A stretch of 64,000 nt of DNA from Culex pipiens pallens (lineage: Eukaryota > Arthropoda > Insecta > Diptera > Culicidae). The DNA is taken from NCBI RefSeq assembly GCF_016801865.2, contig NC_068938.1, forward strand, positions 109,543,176 to 109,607,175, given 5' to 3'. The notes under the pieces are model-generated. The model saw only the letters and a program-made list of their open reading frames with translations. It was not told the DNA's origin and did no database searches. Positions 11,084-22,567 of the stretch are shown here, one piece after another. Position numbers and translations under genes: made by a program. The stretch's first letter is position 1. Each line of letters opens with the position of its first letter.

Positions 11084-12375
11084 TCCAATGAGACGTTTGA
11101 GACATTTGAGAAGATCTAAACTCTAAAGGTATTTGAGAGACTGAAGACAGATTGAGACACTGTAGTCACTTGAGACAGTGACTTGAGCTGCTTGAGACGC
11201 TTGAGACACTTAAGACTCTTACTCAAGAGACTTAAGACATTTGAGACATTTACGACATTCGAAAAAATAGAGACACTTGAGTTGCTTGAGACAATCATAA
11301 GATTTTAGACACTGCGACATTTGAAGCTTTTTGAACAATTGAGACTCATAAGTCAATTAAGACAGCAGAGCTGCTTGAGATACTTGAGACATTAAATCCG
11401 ACACTTGAGACATTCAAGACACTTGAGTCGCAAGAAATGGTTGAGACACTCAAAATACTTTAGACTTTTGATACATTAAATGTGAAACTTGAGACATTTC
11501 AGACACAAGAGATTTAAGACACTGGAGACATTTGAGACACTTGAAACAGTTTAGACAATTGAGACACTTGAATCTCTTTAGACAGCTGATCTACACAGCA
11601 AAAAAATGATGGTAATATTCATCAGGAAATGGTGACAGATTTTGTGGCAAAATAAATGATTAATTTTACCCCAGAAAATGATGAATTTTCATCAGTTTTT
11701 GATGAATATTCATCAGGTTCACATTTTTACACATTTTTTATGTAATATTACTCAAAAAAAGAGGTAATATTCAACCTACCAAATTTTCAACATTCCAAAA
11801 CTCAACTTTTTTTTCTGTGTACTTGAGACGCTCGAGAAATCAGAGACAATTGAGACACTTGATGAATTTGAGACAGTTGAGACACTTGAGACACTGGAGA
11901 CGCTTCAGACATTCAAGAATCTTGAGGCACTGGAAATGTTTGAGACACAATTGAGTCATTTGAGTCTTTTGAGACAGCTAAACCACAAGAAACTTGATAC
12001 ACTGGTGGCATTTGAGACATTTGGAACAATTAAGACACAAAACTTATTTGAGACTGATGAGCTACTTGAGAAGCTGGAAACGCTATAGACACTTGAATCA
12101 CTTGAGTAATTTTACTAGACTATTGAGACATTTGAAATACTTAAAACAAGTAAGACCCCGAGTTACTTGAGACAGCTGAGTTGCTTGAGACATTTGAGTA
12201 ATTTCATATGACACTTGCTACATTTGAACCAATTGAGACGCTTGAGACACTCAAGACTCTTGAGTCACATGAGAATCTTGAGTCACTAGAGACACTTGGG
12301 TCTTTTGAAACATTTGAGACACTTGAGACGGTTGAGACTGTTTGAGATACTTTAAACACTTGAGACGCTCAAGAA
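11084..12375. repeat. Degenerate 9-mer tract (ACTTGAGAC), interrupted by a MITE
   Basis: The same diverged ACTTGAGAC repeat as 9420-10025, about 1.05 kb after removing the insertion at 11594-11819. Units vary (ATTTGAGAC, GCTTGAGAC, ACTCAAGAC), showing age. It ends sharply near 12375 where GC-rich unique sequence begins. Confidence 0.75.
11594..11819. mobile_element. 226-bp MITE in the 9-mer tract, TA target duplication
   Basis: The ends CACAGCAAAAAAA and TTTTTTTTCTGTG form an inverted pair flanked by TA (11592-11593, 11820-11821). Removing the element and one TA rejoins GCTGATC-TA-CTTGAGAC, which restores the host 9-mer. The interior has GATGAATNTTCATCAG-like short palindromes and no open frame. 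Confidence 0.8.
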
Positions 12376-13138
12376 ACTCGTCACATTATCTCACTGTCCA
12401 AACCCCACCCAACTAATGTTCTAATTTCGCACCACCCTAAGAAGTGTCCTCTGCGACAGGTTTGTCCCAGCATCGCCCTGCCCGTTGGGCCAGCATGCCC
12501 GGCTGAACCGAAAAGTTAAATTGCCTAAGGCTACGTGCGTCATAATTCAAATCCGACGCGAATTGCTCTCTCAAGCCGAGCCCCAGCCCGTTTTCCGGTG
12601 ACGGATTCTCCGCCGCGAGGAGCCCTCCGGAGGATTCCGGCCGACAATGTCGACATCGTGGCCTCTGATGATGAGAGATGTCGCGCGGGCATTTTCCGCT
12701 AAAACGTTGCTCGTTTAATTAGCAAATTTGGCGTTCGGGGGCGTAGCGAGGGTGGGCACTTTGGCGGGATTTATCGCTCCCTCGGAGTTACGGGAGGGGA
12801 GAGTTTGAAGAACAAACAGTTGAGAATTCGGTGGGGGCCAGGTTAGATCCGGCGAACGTGAGGGAGGACACTTTGGTGGGGATTAGCACCTGAAAAGGGG
12901 GAAGAGGCAGGGATTTTCGCTTTATTATTCATCGAACGGGGTAACATGTGTCATAAAACATATTCGGGTTGCCTCCCCTGAAGTCATGAAAACGTAATTT
13001 ACTGCCCGTGTGACCACGTGATGCAAGTGCACGAAGTTCCGGTAGAGGGTTGTTTCGAGGAAGGTCGCGGAAGTGGCGAAAAGTGAGCAAAATTTGGAAT
13101 TAGGACGGTGTCGGATGATTTAGAGTAAGGGCTTTTAT
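12376..13138. other. Unclassified higher-GC DNA
   Basis: Noticeably richer in G and C than its surroundings and free of repeats. It could be a conserved non-coding or single-copy segment. No exon is supported. Confidence 0.4.
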
Positions 13139-13519
13139 GTTCATTTGTTCATTTGTTCATTTGTTCATTTGTTCATTTGTTCATTTGTTCATTTGTTCAT
13201 TTGTTCATTTGTTCATTTGTTCATTTGTTCATTTGTTCATTTGTTCATTTGTTCATTTGTTCATTTGTTCATTTGTTCATTTGTTCATTTGTTCATTTGT
13301 TCATTTGTTCATTTGTTCATTTGTTCATTTGTTCATTTGTTCATTTGTTCATTTGTTCATTTGTTCATTTGTTCATTTGTTCATTTTTTCATTTGTTCAT
13401 TTGTTAATTTGTTCATTTGTTCATTTGTTCATTTGTTCATTTGTTCATTTGTTCATTTGTTCATTTGTTCATTTGTTCATTTGTTCGTTTGTTTGTTTGT
13501 TCATTTGTTCATTTATTTA
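13139..13519. repeat. (GTTCATTT)n 8-mer array, about 47 copies
   Basis: A nearly perfect tandem array of an 8-base unit with a handful of single-base changes, mostly near its right end (GTTCGTTTG, ATTTATTT). Because 8 is not a multiple of 3, all three frames stay open and give spurious frames of 84-144 codons with F/I/C/S/V/H repeats. Confidence 0.95.
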
Positions 13520-14160
13520 TTCCATCATTGCTTAATTTTTTATGAAAGATTCGTCAGAAAAGCTCTTTCTAAAACTTAAAGGTGCGACAACTGCAATAAA
13601 CTCCGCCAGTAGACTAGTTTGGCAGGTTCCGCTTTCGGGCGAGGGTCCGTGAAATACCGACTTTGTTCTCACCCCTCGTGGGACGGACCCCCAGCGAATA
13701 ACACAATTCGGCGGACCATAAAGATAAAACTTAGTGTGTCAACGTGAACCTGCTAGCTGGCCAAAAACGTCGTCGTCGCCGTCGCCGTCCAGAATTCATT
13801 TGTTATTAATGAGCGCAATATTGTTACTGCGGCAGTTTCACGGATAAACTCCGTCGTAAAAGCTGTCGTTCCGGTGGCAATTGTCATATATTCCGGACGC
13901 TGAAAGCGTCTTGGCGTACTGTTCCGGGGGATTCCGACGCGACACGACTCGACCACTCCCGATCGATTAGGTCGCCATCAACTGCGTCAATTACGCTATC
14001 GTACTGTGTAAATCTTGGGAGTGAAAATGGATTTTGTGAGAGAGCTTTGGAGTGGGATCGTCTTCAGGAAATGATTCTATCTTAAATTAATCAATTTGCT
14101 ACATTTTCTGGAATTTAGAGTGGTGTGACATTATTTCGATCTCACAATTGTGAGATTAAC
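13520..14160. other. Unclassified higher-GC DNA with an 18-bp palindrome
   Basis: Unique-looking sequence with CGTCGTCGCC-type patches. At 14139-14156 there is a perfect 18-base palindrome, ATCTCACAATTGTGAGAT, just before a CTCACAA array starts. No gene is supported. Confidence 0.45.
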
Positions 14161-14530
14161 CCACAACTTAATACTCAAAAATTACATATAAAAAAATACA
14201 ATCACACATCACACAACTCACAGCTCATAACTTATAACGCACAATGTGCAAATCGTAACTCACAAGTTTCTACTCACAACTCATAACTAACAACTCACAA
14301 CTCACAACTCACAACTCACAACTCATGACTCATGACTCATAACTCACAACTCACAACTCACAACTCATAACTAATAACGCACAATGTGCAAATCGCAATT
14401 CACAAGTTTCTACTCGCAACTCATAACTCACAACTCACAAATCACAACTTATAACTCATAACTCAAAACTCACAACTCATGACTCATAACTCACAACTCA
14501 CAACGCACAATGCGCAATTCACCAGGTTTT
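14160..14530. repeat. Imperfect 7-mer array (CTCACAA / CTCATAA)
   Basis: Tandem CTCACAA units with frequent CTCATAA and CTCATGA variants. Two longer sub-blocks share AACGCACAATGTGCAAATCG, suggesting a higher-order repeat of roughly 130-140 bases. Confidence 0.85.
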
Positions 14531-15629
14531 GCTCTTAACTCATTATTTTAGATTTGAATTTGTTCTTTTTTTGAATTTTCAACTAAATTTAGCCGTCAAA
14601 TTTGTGAACTAACAAACCAGCTCATCAACTCATTTCGTGGAACTCACGTTTGTCAACGCTGGCGGCCTCCGCCAGTGGACGACTCCACCACGTGATGATA
14701 CCCGGAGGAGAGACCTGGCGGGTCCCGCATGATGACGAGGGGTTCGAGATTTCTCCGTTTTATCTTCCACGCAATACTGGTCGTTATTGCCGACGACGAC
14801 GACCACAAAGGATAGAGACCCCGAAGAACAACTTTATTTTCTTCAAACCGTCGACGACGGCGACCCCTAATCTGGTTCCTTAATCTTTGAGTTCTTTATT
14901 TCTGGGTTGGTGCATCGCGGCGGCGTTCGTGGAACGATGAAGATGACGACCGTCAAATCTCAATTTAGGAACGCAGGGATCTTGAAACTAGTTTCTGGAT
15001 ATCGTCATTCTCGGGAAGGGATTTATCATAAGCCTGGCGGGTTGACGAGTTTGGTGCAGTTTTGAGTTTCTTGAACTTTTGTTGTTTTTTTTCAATTTGA
15101 TGCTTGAAAGTGGATGAATTTATCTGAATTCTAGATTTATCTAGAAATTTAACCTTCAAAATAACACCAACTTCAAACCACTTCAGCACGAATCGCCCCG
15201 GAACCGCACCGATTCAACACGCGATCGAGTTTCCCTACAAAAAGCCCGGTAGCATAAACTCACGTTCATTCGCACATACCCGTGCCCTTCTCAGGCGGCT
15301 CCAAAACCCCAGAACACATAACCTCAACGCAGGCCGTTTTTTGGTTTTGTTCTTTTGATTTTGAAACGTGAACTCTCTGAGCATTCGTGTTTTTTTATGC
15401 TCCTCACTCAACCTGACGTTGTTGGGCCGGCCCCGGGATAAGTACTCTGGATGCTGGCATTGACGAAGGAGAAGAGCAACAGGAGGTAAAGTTGGGGGAA
15501 AAAAGATGCTGGGAGCTAGGAACAATCCAGATGTGTACGGTCCGATAGTGTTCAGGGTAGGTTGGTGGATGTTTGACCTTGTTTTCTAAAATATTTTTTG
15601 AAGAGTTTTCATTTAGTTCATTTCAAAAT
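14531..15629. other. Unclassified mixed DNA
   Basis: Contains short GACGACGACG patches at 14790-14960 and overlapping short frames on both strands. No recognised domain, element end or array. Confidence 0.4.
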
Positions 15630-16312
15630 ACAACTTAAAACTTACAACTCACAATTCACAACTCGTAACTCATAACTCACAACTCACAACTCGCAACTCT
15701 CTACACACAACTCACAATTCATAACTTACAACTTACAACTCACAACTCACAACTCACAACGCACAACTCACAACTCACAATTCACAACTCACAACTCACA
15801 ACTCACAACTCACAACTCACAACTTACAACTTACAACTCATAACTCACAATGTACTACTTACAACTCACAACTCACAACTTACAACTCATAACTCACTGC
15901 TTACAACTCATAACTCATAAATCACAACTCACAACTCACCACTCTCAACTTACATCTTTCAACCTACAAGTCACAGCTCACAAGTTACAACTCACAACTC
16001 TCAACTAACAACTCACAACTCATAACTCATAACTCATAACTCATAATTCTCAGCTTACAACTCTTAACTCATAACTCATAACTCATACCAGTCATAACTC
16101 ATAACTTACAACTCATAACTCATAACTCATAATTCATAACTGACCACTCACAACTCACAACTGACAACTCACAATTCTCAACTCACAACTCACAACTCAC
16201 AACCCAAAACTAACAATTCAAAACTCACAACTCACAACTCACAACTTACAACTATTAACTAACAACTAACAACTAACAACTAACAACTAACAACTAACAA
16301 CTAACAACTAAT
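15630..16312. repeat. Imperfect 7-mer array (CAACTCA grading into CAACTAA)
   Basis: A 7-base tandem repeat, CTCACAA, with variants TTACAAC, CTCATAA and others. The last 65 bases (about 16248-16312) become a homogeneous run of CAACTAA. The same homogeneous unit forms the array at 18750-19230, about 2.4 kb to the right. Confidence 0.9.
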
Positions 16313-16479
16313 CTAATCGAACACAAGCGCAGCCAGTCCGAAGAAAGCATCCGGGAAGAACTTATGGTTAGATTACGCCTCATGTTCCTTCTTGTCATTA
16401 TTAACAGTCAAGTTACTAAGCCCCATTTTAGCGTTACATGGATTTTCGAAAAGCTGTAACTTGGTGAAAATTATCAATC

Positions 16480-17217
16480 AATTATCAATCAATTTATCAA
16501 TTTATCAATTTATCAATTTATCAATTTATCAATTTATCAATTTATCAATTTATCAATTTATCAATTTATCAATTTATCAATTTATCAATTTATCAATTTA
16601 TCAATTTATCAATTTATCAATTTATCAATTTATCAATTTATCAATTTATCAATTTATCAATTTATCAATTTATCAATTTATCAATTTATCAATTTATCAA
16701 TTTATCAATTTATCAATTTATCAATTTATCAATTTATCAATTTATCAATTTATCATTTTATCAATTTATCAATTTATCAATTTATCAATTTATCAATTTA
16801 TTAATTTATCAATTTATCAATTTATCAATTTATCAATTTATCAATTTATCAATTTATCAATTTATCAATTTATCAATTTATCAATTTATCAATTTTTCAA
16901 TTTATCAATTTATCAATTTATCAATTTATCAATTTATCAATTTATCAATTTATCAATTTATCAATTTATCAATTTATCAATTTATCAATTTATCAATTTA
17001 TCAATTTATCAATTTATCAATTTATCAATTTATCAATTTATCAATTTATCAATTTATCAATTTATCAATTTATCAATTTATCAATTTATCAATTTATCAA
17101 TTTATCAATTTATCAATTTATCAATTTTTCAATTTATCAATTTTTCAATTTTTCAATTTATCAATTTATCAATTTATCAATTTATTATTTTATCAATTTA
17201 TCAATTTATCAATTTAT
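16480..17217. repeat. (TTTATCAA)n 8-mer array, about 90 copies
   Basis: Highly homogeneous 8-base tandem array with rare substitutions (TTTTTCAA, TTTATTAA, TTTATCAT). It begins right at the inner edge of the left TIR with ATTATCAATCA seeds, suggesting expansion from the TIR-adjacent sequence. Its long open frame encodes only I/N/L/S/Y/Q/F repeats and is not a gene. Confidence 0.95.
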
Positions 17218-17326
17218 GGTAGGAAACGGTTGTTATTTTTGTACGTTGGACTGTTCAAGTCAAAAGGAAATAATTTGAAATACGACAAACGGTTTAATTT
17301 CAAATACGACAAATACGGTTTAAACC

Positions 17327-18020
17327 GGTACCGGTTGTTTGAACTGGTTTCACTGAATCGGTTCATATTCAGTAACAATAGATTGTAGAGATTATTTGAA
17401 AATTGTTGACACGTCGCATGGCATGATTTGCAGTAAAAACACGGAATCGGTTCAAACCGGTACCGGTTATATGAACCGGTTCAACTGAATCGGTTCAAAA
17501 TTATCACGAAAAGAATGTTGAGATTATTTGAAGAGTTTCGACACGTCGCATGGCATGATTTGCAGTAAAAACACGGAATCGGTTCAAACCGGTACCGGTT
17601 ATTTGAACCGGTTCATTTGAATCGGTTCAAATTTATCACGAAAAGATTGTTGAGATTATTTGAAGAGTTTTGACACGTCGCAAGGCATGATTTGCAGTAA
17701 AAACACTGAATCGGTTCAGACCGGTACCGGTTATTTGAACCGGTTCAACTGAATCGGTTCAAATTTATCACGAAAAGATTGTTGAGCTAATTTGAAGAGT
17801 TTTGACACGTCGCATGACATGGTTAGTGATACAACCCCGGAATCGGTTCAACCGGTACCGGTTATTTGAACCGGTTCAACTGAATCGGTTCAAATTTATC
17901 ACAAAGAGATTGTTGAGCTAATTTGAAGAGTTTTGACACGTCGCATGACATGGTTAGTGATACAACCCCGGAATCGGTTCAACCGGTACCGGTTATTTGA
18001 ACCGGTTCAACCGAATCAGG
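17327..18020. repeat. 131-132-bp tandem repeat with CCGG-centred palindromes, 5-6 units
   Basis: GGTACC recurs at 17327, 17459, 17591, 17723, 17854 and 17985, so the period is 132, 132, 132, 131 and 131. Each full unit carries a 14-base perfect palindrome AACCGGTACCGGTT, the palindrome TGAACCGGTTCA, and extra GAATCGGTTCA half-sites, then a spacer with GACACGTCGCATG. AACCGGTT is the published optimal site of Grainyhead/CP2 transcription factors; any binding is inference. The last two units differ from the earlier ones together (GGTTAGTGATACAACCCC), so they share a later duplication. Confidence 0.9.
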
Positions 18021-18749
18021 TTGAATTGCTCATATATCGATTCCTTGAATAATTTCATGAATTTTGATATGTCGCATGACCATATTTCTTCAAAATTTGG
18101 CTTTATAGTTCAAATGAATATTACTTTTGTAAAAATAGTTACGATAACTATTTTTTAAAAATTGTTAAAATATTTTTAACATGTTTTAAATATTTTTCCC
18201 TTAAAGTAGAGGTTCTCCCCTTTCCAAAAACCTATATAAGTTGGTATTTTGGGTTATTTTACGATGTGCTCTGAGCCCTTGAATTCCATGTAACGCTGTT
18301 TTTTTTTCCTTTGGCCCCTCCCCCCGGGGACCCGCCCCCCTAAACCACCATATTAAATATTTTTATCTTAAAGTTAATTAATTTTCGAATCCAATGGTAT
18401 ATATGAAGTTGATATTTCATGTAATTTTCACCAAGTTACAGCTTTTTGAAAATCCATGTAACGCTAAAATGGGGCTTAGTAGTCTACGGGTACTTTTTCT
18501 GGCATAGTTGCCTGACTGTTAATGATTGCAGTACTTTCGAGAACCCCCGAAGTGTATTACACTCATTAAAGCGGCCCGGCCTACTGCGTTGCATTAACCG
18601 CATGAGACAGATTCTATGAACGGATCCCACATTTCATAGAACCATCAGGGGAAGAAGAAGAAGCCGGGGACATACCGTACCAACCGGTTCGAGTTATTTA
18701 TAGATTATAATGGTGTGTGGAGTGTAGGGGAATCGTTGGGGAAGGGATT

Positions 18750-19232
18750 AACAACTAACAACTAACAACTAACAATTAACAGCTAACAACTAACAACTAA
18801 CAACTAACAACTAACAACTAACAACTAACAACTAACAACTAACAACTAACAACTAACAACTAACAACTAACAACTAACAACTAACAACTAACAACTAACA
18901 ACTAACAACTAACAACTAACAACTAACAACTAACAACTAACAACTAACAACTAACAACTAACAACTAACAACTAACAACTAACAACTAACAACTAACAAC
19001 TAACAACTAACAACTAACAACTAACAACTAACAACTAACAACTAACAACTAACAACTAACAACTAACAACTAACAACTAACAACTAACAACTAACAACTA
19101 ACAACTAACAACTAACAACTAACAACTAACAACTAACAACTAACGACTAACAACTAACAACTAACAACTAACAACTAACAACTAACAACTAACAACTAAC
19201 AACTAACAACTAACAACTAACAACTAACAACT
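18750..19232. repeat. (CAACTAA)n 7-mer array, about 68 copies
   Basis: Very homogeneous 7-base array (one visible CGACTAA variant near 19144) ending in CAACTCACAACTCACGA. The same unit closes the left-hand array at 16312, so identical repeats flank the 2.4-kb segment containing the TIR element. Confidence 0.95.
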
Positions 19233-19252
19233 CACAACTCACGACTCACGAC

Positions 19253-20640
19253 TGATGACTCACAACTCGCAACTCGCAAATTAGTATCGTTTCAGCTTGT
19301 GACGTTAATGTAAATAGATTTGACATGATGACATCATCGGCAGTGTTGCTAGTATTGCTGTTCCGACAAAAACAATTTGTATAAAAAAAAAATAACTTTT
19401 CGCCTTTTACCCTAGAAAACAGTCCAGTGTTGGTTGTGAGCCGCTGAATGGCGTAGAAGCACGTAGAAATATCTACGCTTTTTAAAACACACACACACAA
19501 ATACTCACCAAAAACAGACACTCACAGCAACATTTTCAGGGAATTTCAAGCTTAAATGAAACCGTAATTAGGCGTGGAACGGCCGCGGAAGGATTTAAAC
19601 ACCGGGGCCGGGTGGAGCGGCCGTGACCGATTGGATCGTTTCTGGTTGAGAGTTTTTTCATCTCTTTTTCTTCAACGCACTAAATCTCTGTGCGGTCGCT
19701 CGGCTCGAGGATCGAAAGTAAATAATGCAGATGAAGACGAATGAACGACGGAGAGGAAGGTTCGTTTGCCGGGCGAAAGTGGATGATGAAGATGATGCTG
19801 ATGAGCCGGGGAGCAGGATGAACCGTCTTCGCGCTACTCATTTCACGCCGATTTGGACGCAAAGTTTGGCGCTCCGATGATCTGAATAGAGATTTGTTTG
19901 ATTTGATTTTAGTTTATTTTGAGCGTCGTCGTCTGGGAACACCCTTCGGGAGCGAACAGTTAATGAGATTTTAAGAACTCTTTCAATGAAGGTTGGGCAA
20001 ACAACTGCCGGAGCTTGATTGAAATACTTTGTTTGTTGCTCACCTAAGGGTAGAGAAAAATCATTTCAGTGCAAAGTTTTCACTGGAATCTTTTTGCCAT
20101 AAGCAAAAAAAAAACCCCCAAGTGATTGATTTCAATTTCCACAGTGAGACAAAAAAAAACTCGTTCCTCACAGTTATCCGCTCCATCAACTCCGATCTCA
20201 TATCACATTGCACACTCGTTAGGAAAGAAAAAAAAACTGCATTTTTGCATTTAAAAAATCCCGCACCACAAAAAAAGAGAACACCCAGCACAAAATCGCG
20301 TCATCTACCGAGGGGCTCGGTTTAAGCTTTTTATTTCCACCATCGTCAGCGCGCCGCCTGTGAAACATAAACATACTCGTCGAACAAATTCCTCGAACGA
20401 ACGTCGTCGGGTTCCCATTTTTTTTTGTGCGAGCCTTCCTTTGAGTAAGTTTTATGCATGTCGTTCAGGCTTGTTCCCACATGAGTGCACTTTCTTTTCG
20501 GTGCACGCTTCGTCACCAGGCAGAACAGGGGCTGAGTGCCCGTTCTCGTCGTTTTGGATATTTGTTTCTGGGCTGAAATCTACACCGAAGCGGGTTTTTT
20601 GCCTGGTGCGGTATGTTTGGGCACTTGTTTTTGCCAGAAA
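19253..20640. other. Unclassified DNA
   Basis: Includes a short (CA)n near 19486-19500 and A-rich patches at 20100-20280. Overlapping short frames up to 140 codons on both strands show no domain. Confidence 0.4.
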
Positions 20641-20963
20641 TTGTAGGGGAATGTGGGCAAATTTGTGCATCCAAATTAATGTTTGTGGTCAGTTTGTGCA
20701 AATGCGGGAGCAATTTCACAAATTTGTGCCCAATCATGAAAATAAATTTTCAAACTTTATTTATTTTTTAACATTTCTTTAAATGGGCACATGTTTAAAA
20801 ATGCAGAAAGGTGCACGCAAACCTTTCCGAAAATTTTAAAATCTGTGCAAAGTTATACAATTTTTTGCTCAACTATACATTTTTTTTGCTACAATATGGG
20901 CACAAAAATTGTTAAAGAGAGCCCTAAATGGGCACACATTTAAAAAACATAGAATATGGCATA

Positions 20964-22061
20964 GGGGAGAGTGGGGAGACTTGATCCCCTTTTTTGTATC
21001 GCACATAACTCTGTCAATGTCTCACAAAACTATAAACTTTTTGCATGAATTGAAAGCTTAAACATTCATCTATGTTTGGCTAATAAGGATATTTCCTCAG
21101 ACGAACTCTTCGAATCATGCCAAGCGTTTTAAAAAAGTATTTTAAACCGGCATTTTAAAAATGTTAGGGGTTAATTTGATCCCCCTTTCAACATTTTGAA
21201 GAAATCTTAAGCAAAATGTTTTTTATTCATCCAAACTTTTAATTTTCTATAAGTTACAGCAATTTCACATAAAACCTGTACGTTTGTTTTCAAAATATAA
21301 CAAGTTTAGTATGTAAAATATTTAAAAACTTAAAGTATTATTTTTTAGACCAAAATTAAGCATGTTTACAAAAGCTGGAAATTTTTGTTTACAAAACTTT
21401 TGAAAAAAGGTTCAAACTGCAGTAAGTTATGTACAACTATACTAAAGGAAACTATGTATGAAAACCCATTAATCTTGAGGCTGATTCCAGTGACTGTAAA
21501 AATGCAGGGATCAAGTCTCCCTAAACGCACTTTTTTAAACAATTGATTGTAAAAATAGTATGACGATAAATTTAACATCAAATGCGTAAGGGTTTTGGAG
21601 TTTATCAAACAATTCATGTATAAAAAATATTTTTATGAATAATTTTTGAGTGTTTTCTATACATATCAAAACAAAGAAAAAAAGATCTCTTTTAAGTTTT
21701 TTGCAGCTCGTTTTAGAAAAATGTGTGTAAGGGACCATCCATAAACCACGTGGACACTTTTTAGGAAATCTCAACCCCCCCCCCCCCCCTTCGTGGACAA
21801 TTGTCCATACAAAAAAAAATCCTTTTTGTATGGACCGTGGACAATCGCCATACCCCCCCCCCCCCTAAGGTGTCCACGTGGTTTATGGATGGTCCCTAAC
21901 CCAATCTAAACATTTTTAAATTTTTTTCAGTGTTTTCTACAATGAGTTTTAGTTTATTTCGCACCAATTTCTAGAACAAAGCTAATTGTTTTACCCACAT
22001 GCTGACGAGATACAGGCTTGGGATCAAGTGTCCCCGGGGATCAAGTCTCCCCACCTTCCCC
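20964..22061. mobile_element. 1.1-kb TIR element (GGGGAGAGTGGGG ends), TA flanks
   Basis: The left end GGGGAGAGTGGGGAGACTTG and the right end, whose complement reads GGGGAAGGTGGGGAGACTTG, form a TIR of about 28 bases; TA flanks both (20962-20963, 22062-22063). The phrase GATCAAGT..CCCC recurs inside (21178, 21510, 22021), so the ends are multiplied subterminally. No transposase frame. A second element is nested at 21731-21896. Confidence 0.75.
21731..21896. mobile_element. 166-bp nested hairpin MITE, TAA flanks
   Basis: GGGACCATCCATAAACCACG at the left is mirrored by CGTGGTTTATGGATGGTCCC at the right, with TAA on both sides (21728-21730, 21897-21899). A 3-bp TAA duplication suggests the PIF/Harbinger group. 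The interior holds a second inverted pair around TTGTCCATACAAAAA. Both arms carry long C runs on the same strand (15 C at 21775-21789, 13 C at 21853-21865), so those parts cannot pair with each other. Confidence 0.75.
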
Positions 22062-22567
22062 TACGATTTTACAAAATTGCGTCCAATAAAATAAATGCAA
22101 ATTTGTGCCCACCTAATCAAATGTGTTCCCAAAAAATCCTGCAGAACAGTATATTAGGTATGACGATTTTGTGTGTGTTTTTTCTGCATTTTAAATTTGT
22201 GCCCATTTTAGATTTTTGTTCAGTGTGCTTTTGTGATGGCAAATTTGTGTTAAGTTTAATGTTTTTCGGGCACTTGGTGATTATTTGCGCAAATTTGTTC
22301 CCAAAATTGACCCAAAATTCTTGATATTCATTTGGATACAAATTAGTAATACAAATTCCCTTTGTGTGCCTCCTTTAACAATGTTGTGCCCAATTTACTG
22401 ATTTGTTTAAAATGTGTTTAAAAAAAAATGTGTTTAAAAAATGTGTTTAAAAAAAAACAAAAATTCAAAAATCCTTACATTTACTGCACAAAATTGTATC
22501 CTTAAGTTTTTTAGAATTTCAAATTTGTGTTGGGCAATAGATTTGTAAATCATAGCTCTTTTCTGGT

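Larger units (their letters stand above)
16416..18479. mobile_element. 2.06-kb TIR element carrying two tandem arrays, TA flanks
   Basis: A 62-base inverted repeat bounds the element: CTAAGCCCCATTTTAGCG at 16416 and its mirror ending CGCTAAAATGGGGCTTAG at 18479, with one internal mismatch visible. TA lies outside each end (16414-16415, 18480-18481). Immediately inside the left TIR starts the TTTATCAA array, followed by a 131-132-bp tandem repeat, then about 450 bp of AT-rich sequence. No transposase frame exists; the 276-codon frame at 16392-17222 is a product of the 8-mer array. Confidence 0.75.

Noticed and set aside
13137..13579. Overlapping open frames of 84-144 codons in all three forward frames
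   Set aside because: Consequence of an 8-base tandem unit without stops.
16392..17222. 276-codon open frame
   Set aside because: Almost entirely the TTTATCAA array inside a TIR element; no domain and no plausible gene context.
16480..19232. CRISPR-like arrays
   Set aside because: Repeats are 7-8 bases with no spacers, or 132 bp with no unique spacers; the host is eukaryotic.
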